DNA from: Gyromitra esculenta
Taxonomy: Eukaryota; Ascomycota; Pezizomycetes; Pezizales; Discinaceae
Length of the DNA stretch: 64,000 nucleotides
Reading direction: 5' to 3'
NCBI GenBank assembly: GCA_038503075.1
Contig: JBCAML010000015.1
Location: forward strand, 1,364,001-1,428,000
Shown: positions 56,330 through 64,000 of the stretch, piece by piece
Layout of the letters: each line of letters opens with the position of its first letter
Position numbering within the stretch: position 1 is the stretch's first letter
Translations under genes and position numbers: made by a program
Notes under the pieces: generated by a model
The model's input: the letters and a program-made list of their open reading frames with translations, nothing else
What the model was told of the DNA's origin: nothing
Database searches by the model: none

Positions 56330-59246
56330 ATGGCGGCAACTAGTAACCCCTCCCCACCGTCTCCGCCTCTCCCACCATCACCACCAGAAACCCCTCCCCG
56401 CGTCGCCTTTAACCCTGCACTCTACATCCAACGCCGCACTGCCATCCAGAACATCCTACGCAATCTTTCCCGCTCACCCCGCTTCGCCGGAAAGCTCCGC
56501 AGCGTTCTCGATGTCGGTTGTGGGCCAGATTGCTTTCTTCTTCGGACACTTATCCCGTGCGAGGATGATTTGCCGCTAGAAAGGATTACAGGGATCGATT
56601 TTGACGAGGAGCTTTTTGCACCAGATGTGGCGGAGAGTTTGGCACCAGGATCATATGGGGGGAAGGGAGATGCAGAGGATAGATGGAGGGCGCTGGATGT
56701 TAGTTTATTGCAAGGTATATAAATTAGCTACACGATAATACATAGCAAGATGGAAAACTAATGATACTGATTGCCAGGCTCATTCGTGCATCTAACACCC
56801 AAGACAGTCCCGAGGCACGACATTATCGTTTCTACTGAAGGTAATTATCTTCATAGATGATCACTCGCTCAAAAACCGTAAGCTGTTCGCTAATACATCT
56901 GTAGTAATCGAACATCTCGACCCTCAGCCACTCTCTCAGTTTGCGCCTGTCTTGCTTGGGAAAATGAAACCCAAAATTTGTGTCATCACCACCCCCAACA
57001 GAGATTTTAACAAAGTTTTTGAGATTCCATTCACACCACTTGACTGTAGCCCCTTGGTAAAGCCAGTGGCTGAGGATACAAACCTCCCCAACATGGATAG
57101 CATCATGGAAGGTGTGCAAGGTTCTCTTGACCAGCCTCAGGCTCGCGCCGCTGCTGGTCACAGCCTAATCCAAACTCTCGAAGCTGCTGCCAAGTTACTC
57201 GTGGATAGTGTTGATATGGAAGCAATGTTCGAAGACCCTCCGAGTCGCGCCCCCTCTCCTCCAAATCAGCCAGAACCAAGTAACATACCTGGTGATTCTG
57301 AGTCCCGTTATTGGCGTCCCGGAATACCTTATCCCATGCGTCATCACGACCACCGGTTTGAGTGGACCCGCGCCGAGTTCCGTGCCTGGGCTCGCACTTC
57401 TGCAGAACAATTTGGCTATGATGTTTCCTTCACTGGTGTAGGTGGTCTTGATCGTGGAATGAACGTTATTGGCGGCACTGGTTATGCCATCAATAAGAGC
57501 CTAGCAGATGCAACTAATGAGTTCCTCGATGATGGAGCTGAAGGCGACACTGGCGAAGATTTAGAGCTATGTAGTGTGTTTGAGGATCTCTTTGCCTCGC
57601 AAGTGGATGGTTTAAGTTCACTCGGGAGAAGAGCAAGGGCCGTATTTGGGGACTGCTCTCAGATTGCCGTCTTTGTGATCAAGCAAGATGTCGAGAAGGA
57701 ATGGGATGAAGTGCAAGGTTTCCCAACCACGGCTAACACAGCACCTAATGTGAGAATTCGCTCTGGGTCCAGGGGTGAGGGGACTGCCGAACCAATTTCA
57801 CCAGATACATGGGGGGCGCTTCTAATGACGCCCGACAACTGGTTCTCTCTCCCATACTTTGCGGCGCCTGACATTCGCCTAGTTTGTCATTACTCCTACC
57901 CATGGGTGAAAAATGAGGAATTTCCACCGAACTATTGGCGCATCATGGAGATGATGCAAGCCAACTTCATTAACTACGTTCCAGCTATGGTACTAGAGGA
58001 ATGGCAAAAGACCCCCGCGATTCTTATTCGTGAAAGACGTGCGCGCAAGGCGGAAGCTGCAGGAATCCGTTACAAGCCTGCCACAGAAAACATGGATATC
58101 GACCCTTACGATTTTTTTGAGCCTCCAACAGCGGAAGTCCTTCGGGAGAGAAAGATTGCGAGACGAGAAGAAAACGAAAATGAAGCCCGTAGGATCAAAG
58201 CACAGACAGAAATTATGGGTGGTATGAAACCTGAGAGAGTTGAGGTAGTGAAGTTAGCTATTAGTGCTCACAAGATTTGGGAGGATTCCTACCAAATCAA
58301 AAGAGCATGTCACTTCCACTACGATATTTTCTACCACATTCTCAGTACTTCTATGCCGGAGGGCTTTATGTCCTTCACAGGTATTCCAGAAATAAAAGAT
58401 GAAGGAAAGTGGATGAAGGTCATTGACACTACTAATGGTGGCGAAAATGCGGCTGGCCCCTGGTTTGAGAGCGAGGAGGAAATCACTGTCCTGCTTAAAC
58501 ATAGCGAGAGATATGCGGTTATTAAATCGATCACCAATGCGTCGAACAACTTCTATACCGTATCCGACAATCGCGCATATGAAAAAGACATTGTTTTTAG
58601 CCCTCCTGTGCCACATCCAGTGCTGGAGTCTCCAACCGACCCAGATAGCTTCTGGGGAGCATGGGATGAGGGCGGCGATTGTGCTTCTACGGGAAGCGAT
58701 CACGAAGACTATACGCGTGACACAGAAGATGATCAGTTTGGGCACTGGTATCATAATGATGATGGCGACCTACAGAGCGGGGAGAGGTGGAAGCCTTTAA
58801 AACTCCATACGGTCGCCGTCTGGGGAATTGAAGTTGATGCGGAATCTGCTGCCTTCAGCGCCTTCAATCCCACTTCCGAGGGCAAGAATAAGGGGAAGGG
58901 GAAAGCAAAGGCAACCCAAAAAATGAGTATCCACAATGACATCCTCAGGAACGATGACAATCCCGATGTTCCAGAATCTTCCATTCTCCGTGTTGGAAAA
59001 AATGGTACAGTGTATCGCGGAGAAGAAGAATGGGAAGATGATGACATACCTATACTTATGACCTGGTATAAGCCTCGTAGAGAAATTAACTGTTACGACG
59101 CGAATGAGGAGGACAGAGACGAGGCTATCGATACGACACCTGACGAAGCTAATGAGAAGGTGGATGAATATTTAGGGTGGGGTCAGTCTAAAGGTGAAGA
59201 GATGAGATGGGGAGAAGATAGCGTCGAAGTAGAAGCTAGTGACTAG
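56330..59246 (+). CDS. HEN1: HEN1-type small-RNA 2'-O-methyltransferase with long C-terminal extension
   Basis: Exons 56330-56714, 56778-56840 and 56905-59246 give 929 aa; introns are 63 and 64 bp. After a Pro-rich start, SVLDVGCGPDCFLLRTL (residues 58-74) is the SAM-binding motif I. The second and third exons together rebuild STEVIEHLDP (148-156), where Glu149, Glu152 and His153 match the metal-binding Glu, Glu and His of plant HEN1. CVITTPNRDFN follows, and after about 100 residues RHHDHRFEWTRAEF (295-308) supplies the fourth metal ligand, then YDVSFTGVGG. HEN1 methylates the 3'-terminal ribose of small RNAs and protects them. About 600 residues beyond the domain have no recognised fold and carry acidic and Lys-rich patches (NKGKGKAKA). 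An in-frame codon at 56279 could extend the N-terminus. Confidence 0.92.
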
Positions 59247-61130
59247 ATCACATCATGATACCATTTTAGTGAGTGTCGCTACTACATGCAGTAACTAGGG
59301 CGTCAATGGAAAGTTTGGAAGGTTGGGAAATCTATGAATAATCTTGGAGTTAAAAAATTTTCAAGCCTATTTTCTACTCTTGGCAAATCTGTTCATTAAG
59401 GTCTTCATGTTTTGTGGTGATGTCGTTGCGCTGTTAGAGTAGTGGGTAAATGATGTAAATCTACCGACGGTTAAGAATTGTCGGAATATACACGATGGCT
59501 CTTGCTATATGGGTTTTATCGCATATTATTAGCTGTGTCGGACTTTTCTCGTAATTTTAAAGTAAGGAGTTGACATGTAAGTTTGCGCTAATTTGTGTTA
59601 TGGATTGGTAAATTCTATCATACTGTATCACTCGAGTTTATCCAAACGGAGATTGTTGCATTATCTCGAATAGTAAGCTTGCTAATTCTCTACTAGCGAG
59701 CTCTAATACTCAGTATTTGTGCTAAGAAAGTCTTTGTCTCCCGAATACAAAGAACTCATAACTCACAATCTCCGGTCCTTTATTCAAGTTCACTGCTTTG
59801 CCCAAATGCGCCCCTAGTTAGGAAGCCGTTCTCCAACAGAGATGCTGTAATATTGGGGCACGTAGGGAGGAATAGAAAACTCAATTGCTTGTATTGCTTG
59901 AGGTGGACATACGGCCCCTATCTAAATAGCTCTTCGGGTGCCCGAGTGCCCGAGTACTCGGATACCTGTCTCTCGATCATTTCCGACTCCGAAGCCATGC
60001 CCGTGGAAGCACCCCGTATTAGGAAGCATCTCCAACAGGAGATCTACTTTATTGGCATTCCGTCAAGTGAGAGTGTTGGCTTCTAGTCACCATCTTCTAG
60101 GCAGATAACTACATATAATTATGATTTTAACGGCGAATGACTGCTCGTCATCGACAAATAATACCATACTAAACCTTGTTTAGTAGCCTAAGTTCATAGC
60201 AAGTTAACACGTACATGTAGGTATGCCAAACCCCCAATCATTTCCCAAGAGAGTTTTCCAAACAGAATATATCTACCCCTTGTGCCTCTCAGGCAATATC
60301 CCTGGAAATCTGAACTTGTGAGCTTAAATATTCAAGATGCGCTACGTATATTTGAACACTCGAATAACATCTCTTAGAGTGTTCTACTTTCTATCCCATT
60401 TTATTTCTACAACCGAGGCTCTACCCAACCACAACTACCTGTCACTATGGTCCATGGCGACAAGGGTTTCATTTCTATTTTAATAGGCGTTGAAAGCTTC
60501 CTGGGTAACCTAATTAGCTATAGGATCGTAGTCTCGTAGACCGGGCTCGTGGGCGTTTTGTTCTTTGATAGGTACCAAGAAATATACTTCTACTTAACAA
60601 TCATCTCAACGCGACCTAAGCCCTAATTCGTCCAATTTCTCGACATCCACCGTAGATTAGGTCACGTTAGTCAGCTAAAGCTTAGGTCATCTATTTTATG
60701 GCACATCTATCAAAGTACAAAACGCCAACGAACCTGGCCTACAAGGCTGATAGGATTGGTATTTCGAGCTGGAGTCGAGATTGACACTTAAGTGTAATTG
60801 GGGAATTTAACGGGCGGGGTGGATATAGAGATCGCAGAGGGGTTTTTTTCTGTTTTAATTTGTTGGGTAGTTCCCTAAGGAAGATTTACTGAGTTGTTTC
60901 CAATGCTATTTTCTATACCTCATTGCTGTTCAATATTTTCATGCTTTATCAATCGTTTCACAGACGACTTCATTGCCCTCAGCTTACACTCCTAGATTCC
61001 TTCATTTAAGCCCATATGTGAATCGTACATAATTTACACACCAGTCATACCTAAACTGGACTACAAACCCTGAAGAGCGGAAAAGAAATCAATCTCGAAT
61101 CTAACCCGCCGATTCACAACCTAAAGGCTT
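59247..61130. other. Gene-free stretch containing an LTR remnant
   Basis: AT-rich. The family A solo LTR at 59843-60037 is the only structured item. A 77-codon frame across it (59853-60086) is a reading of the repeat and not a gene. Confidence 0.5.
59843..60037 (-). mobile_element. Solo LTR, ~195 bp, inverted relative of the 9411-9618 LTR
   Basis: On the minus strand it starts TGTTGGAGATGCTTCCTAA and ends AATATTACAGCA, clearly related to the 9411 copy over its whole length (shared GAGCTATTTAGATAGGGGCC and TCTATTCCTCCCTACG). Flanks AGAGA and GGAGA agree at four of five bases, a decayed target duplication. Directly next to it (about 59808-59838) lies another fragment resembling the LTR start, so this copy landed in or beside an older one. 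Confidence 0.78.
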
Positions 61131-61430
61131 CTATATTCTCAAACTCCTAATTTTCAATACAAGCTTCCTTATGAAGGCCTTCACTTTACCAGGACGCCTC
61201 GCGCGCAATTCTAAAACCGGGATACCAGCTACAACAGGACGCTGCAGGGCGAGATACTCCTCTTCGCTCAGACCTTCTGGCAATGGATCCCGCCGCGGAA
61301 ACTGGCTGCGGCATCCAACTTGCCAAAAGTGGATTTCTTCTGGTCCAGGGTAGCGCGTATAGGGTGGGACAAAACCGCCAGGCGGCTCGCCGAGACCGTT
61401 ATCAAAATATGCTAGTGTTGTGTTATCCAT
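61131..61430 (-). CDS. Hypothetical small protein, 99 aa
   Basis: A single-exon frame with strong start context (ACCGCCATGG). The sequence is Pro/Gly-rich at the N-terminus (GEPPGGFVPPYTRYPGP), with an acidic centre (GLSEEEYLALQ) and a basic C-terminal helix (KVKAFIRKLVLKIRSLRI). It has higher GC than its surroundings. No family is recognised. The coding status rests on composition and context alone. Confidence 0.5.
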   Translation of the reverse strand: MDNTTLAYFDNGLGEPPGGFVPPYTRYPGPEEIHFWQVGCRSQFPRRDPLPEGLSEEEYLALQRPVVAGIPVLELRARRPGKVKAFIRKLVLKIRSLRI

Positions 61431-64000
61431 GGCGGTCTCGATTAGAGATGCGGTGCGTCAGAAGGATGTAGATCTGATTAAAGGGCTCAGAGGGGGGATG
61501 AGGTATTACTTAAAGTAATAGTGAGTTCAACTTCTAGGGGGCTAGTGGCTAGTGGAGTTGCTACAGTTTCTCCAGGTCCGACAGTTGGTATTAGATTAGA
61601 AGATGACACACTGGGAATGGTGAAGAAAGAGATTGTCTCTAAGGGGCTTGTATAGAAATATTGGTAAGAAAGACCGAAGGGTGTAGTGTTAGGAGCAGAG
61701 GACCATGTCGACAGAACTATATAAGTTGTGAGTTAGAATAATTACAGATACTTAAGAAGTGCCGAACATTTAATAGCTATGCTGATGGAATTCAGGATGA
61801 ATATCTAATAGCAAAATAACAGAGGTGACTTGGATATCAATATTTTGTGCAACTTCCTTTTGAGTAGTTTTCATCATGACTCCAATAAATTTTTGCACCC
61901 CTATGAATTCACCCAGTGTGTGAATGGCCTACCACTACATGTACGCAGTACCGTTACTCATTAATGATACATATCTTGATGCAGATGCTCGAATGTGGTA
62001 TGAGAAGGTCAGCCCCGAATACAGAGGCATATGCGAATTCGAATGGATTTCATAGTGGTAACCACAAAAAGTCACTCGGATCACGTGACACAGTACGCTA
62101 GTAATAAATGTACGAAGATATCCATACCGTACACATTTCTTGCCCGCTAGGGCAAGAAGCCAACTGTACGGTCGCGGCCCATATAGTCGAAATATCTTTA
62201 CTTCCTGTACGTACGAATCTTAAGCCCGAACACCTCAGTCAATCCCCCCCCACCTCAAACCTTCTCAGTTATCACCGTCGTGTCGACTTCCTCTTCTGCA
62301 CCATCTGGATCCATAAACAAATTTATCTTCCTCCCGTTCACCTTCACTCCCCTCTCTTTCAATATCTCCCCTACATACAAGTTTGATCGTTAAGTTTTAG
62401 CCATCCGATAATGAGTTTTTCTCCCGAGTTCCCCCGCTTTCAGGTTCGGACATATTAATCCTCCCTCTCCCTTGCTGTATATACACAAGTCAATCCTACA
62501 GCTTTTCGGCATTAATTCATCATTTCCCTGACAAATCTTCATTCATAACACACCGCTTACCATCCCTCCAGCACTATTCAACATTTCCCCTAGTCATTCT
62601 AATTCCGAAATGGACAGGAAGCTTAAACATCGATCTCCCAACCTGAGACTCCTATTACGGAAGAAGGAAGCATCCTGATTTAGTTTCAAGCTAATCTTTA
62701 ATCTAGCATTTACTCTCTCTAATTTTTAGTGCTATCAAAGGGCTACTTTCATTCTAGTACACCCTGTCGCTCATCCCCTCAACATTCATATTCGCCGGAA
62801 ATTACATGGCCAGCTTAGAATAATCAATCTACACCGTTAATCTCTCCAGCATTTACTGTAGCAACTTTAACTCACGTCGATACGTCAATCTATTACCCTG
62901 CTGCTTTCCTTAGATTTCAAATTCAAATACCACGTCTTCGTCCTCAAGTTTACCGCCGAAACCCCCCTCCTCTCACGTACATATTAAAGCAGATCGAGAT
63001 AGAAACTGACAACATTATAGTAGATTATGTTGATTTCTAGAAATGACCCCGGGCGAATACATCCTGTGAGACCCCACTACCTACGTTTATTTCCGTAGCG
63101 TACTAGTTGTGGTATAACTCCAGATTCTCCCACCCCGCTGCCTTCCCGCACAAACACCCATTTACAACCATACATCCCATCAGAGAGTCCAAACCAGAAT
63201 ACGAATTTAACGATATTTTTCTATGATCCACACAACTCACGGGGAAGAGTACTATGAAAAATCAAGTTCTTATAGAGAATAGGGTCGATAAATACGACAT
63301 TAATTACCACAGCAGAATTAGCTCAAGGCTCTCAGCGAGTGCCATTAACTAGAGGATTGAAGTTTGTGTCTGCTGAAGATTACTTGACAAGAGCTAATGA
63401 CTCCGCAGGGGACTAAATATGAAACGTTTTACTAGGTATATGTATTCACCACAGACAGGATATATACCACACCCCACACTCAATTAGCCCACCTCCAGAC
63501 CAGAACAGGCCAGAGAGCAGCGGCCATGAGCCAGCTGCTAAGTCTTTGGCGGACTTTAATTGAAATAGGCGTTATTATCGATCTCCTAAAAACTAAATCT
63601 TCGTCCGTTATTTTTATTCGATGCTAACAACCTATAGCTAAAGCAAGAAATCGATTGGGTGCCTTGTGAGATCACCCAATTCATATCCCACTAAACATGT
63701 GGGATCCAAGTATGGAGTGAAAATATTTTCACGACGACACCGAATCAAGAATAGGAGGAATTTTCAGTAGACACAGAACGGAGGGTAATAGCAAGTCATT
63801 CAAAACTAAGCTAACGTCAAGCGACAGTTAGATTTCCCTAAGATTCAGAATCGATGTCGTGGATCATAAAGGACGATGCATGAAACGGCAACATGCTGTC
63901 GAGATTACTTCTAGAAAGGCTCACATACAGCAGCAGATTCTGGGCCTTTTCCCCATCTCTCTTCTTTTACGCTGCGGCAGACACCCGAGTGAGCACCGAA
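61431..64000. other. Gene-free stretch at the window end
   Basis: Short frames without motifs in AT-rich DNA. I find no repeats, RNA genes or exon chain. A gene starting beyond the edge cannot be excluded. Confidence 0.45.

Overview
This window looks like nuclear DNA of a filamentous ascomycete (Pezizomycotina). Genes carry short GT-AG introns of about 47-101 bp with CTAAC/CTGAC-like branch sites. They encode fungal families: AIM6, DUF6594, UreD, Scc3/cohesin SA, Ybp/glomulin, HEN1 and ankyrin giants. Gene islands are separated by long AT-richer stretches holding small inverted-repeat elements, solo LTRs and broken genes. I cannot fix the genus; the mix would suit Pezizomycetes or Leotiomycetes. 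Everything here comes from reading the sequence without database searches, and the exon joins are my own, checked for reading frame and splice signals.

Layout. 1-3.2 kb: no gene, one TA-flanked MITE. 3.2-4.3 kb: AIM6-like phosphodiesterase (minus). 7.2-9.1 kb: DUF6594 membrane protein (plus). 9.4-9.9 kb: two abutting solo LTRs, one with a perfect 5-bp target duplication. 11.1-11.6 kb: unknown 179-aa protein with a TATA box. 14.3-15.3 kb: urease accessory protein UreD (minus), divergent from the cohesin subunit Scc3 (15.8-19.8 kb, plus). 20.5-21.1 kb: three adjoining inverted-repeat elements. 23.3-25.7 kb: a protein made almost only of about 20 ankyrin repeats. 26.5-27.9 kb: a broken FAD monooxygenase. 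32.3-38.6 kb: a 2083-aa membrane-ankyrin protein with a higher-order five-repeat period. 39.7-41.4 kb: unknown acidic/basic protein (minus). 44.2-45.5 kb: six-finger C2H2 protein. 48.3-50.8 kb: Ybp/glomulin-like protein with a zinc-finger-like insert (minus). 51.3-51.8 kb: small unknown protein. 52.7-53.2 kb: broken small secreted cysteine protein. 55.4-55.9 kb: small two-TM protein. 56.3-59.2 kb: HEN1-type small-RNA methyltransferase with a long C-terminal extension. 59.8-60.0 kb: inverted relative of the 9.4-kb LTR. 61.1-61.4 kb: small unknown protein.

The housekeeping genes (UreD, Scc3, Ybp-like, HEN1, AIM6) form no operon or biosynthetic cluster. The accessory part is the ankyrin pair with its monooxygenase wreck, the dead secreted-protein gene and at least eight small inverted-repeat elements. 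Arms of several elements differ mainly by transitions, and the window carries two clear pseudogenes, which would fit past repeat-induced point mutation or ordinary decay.
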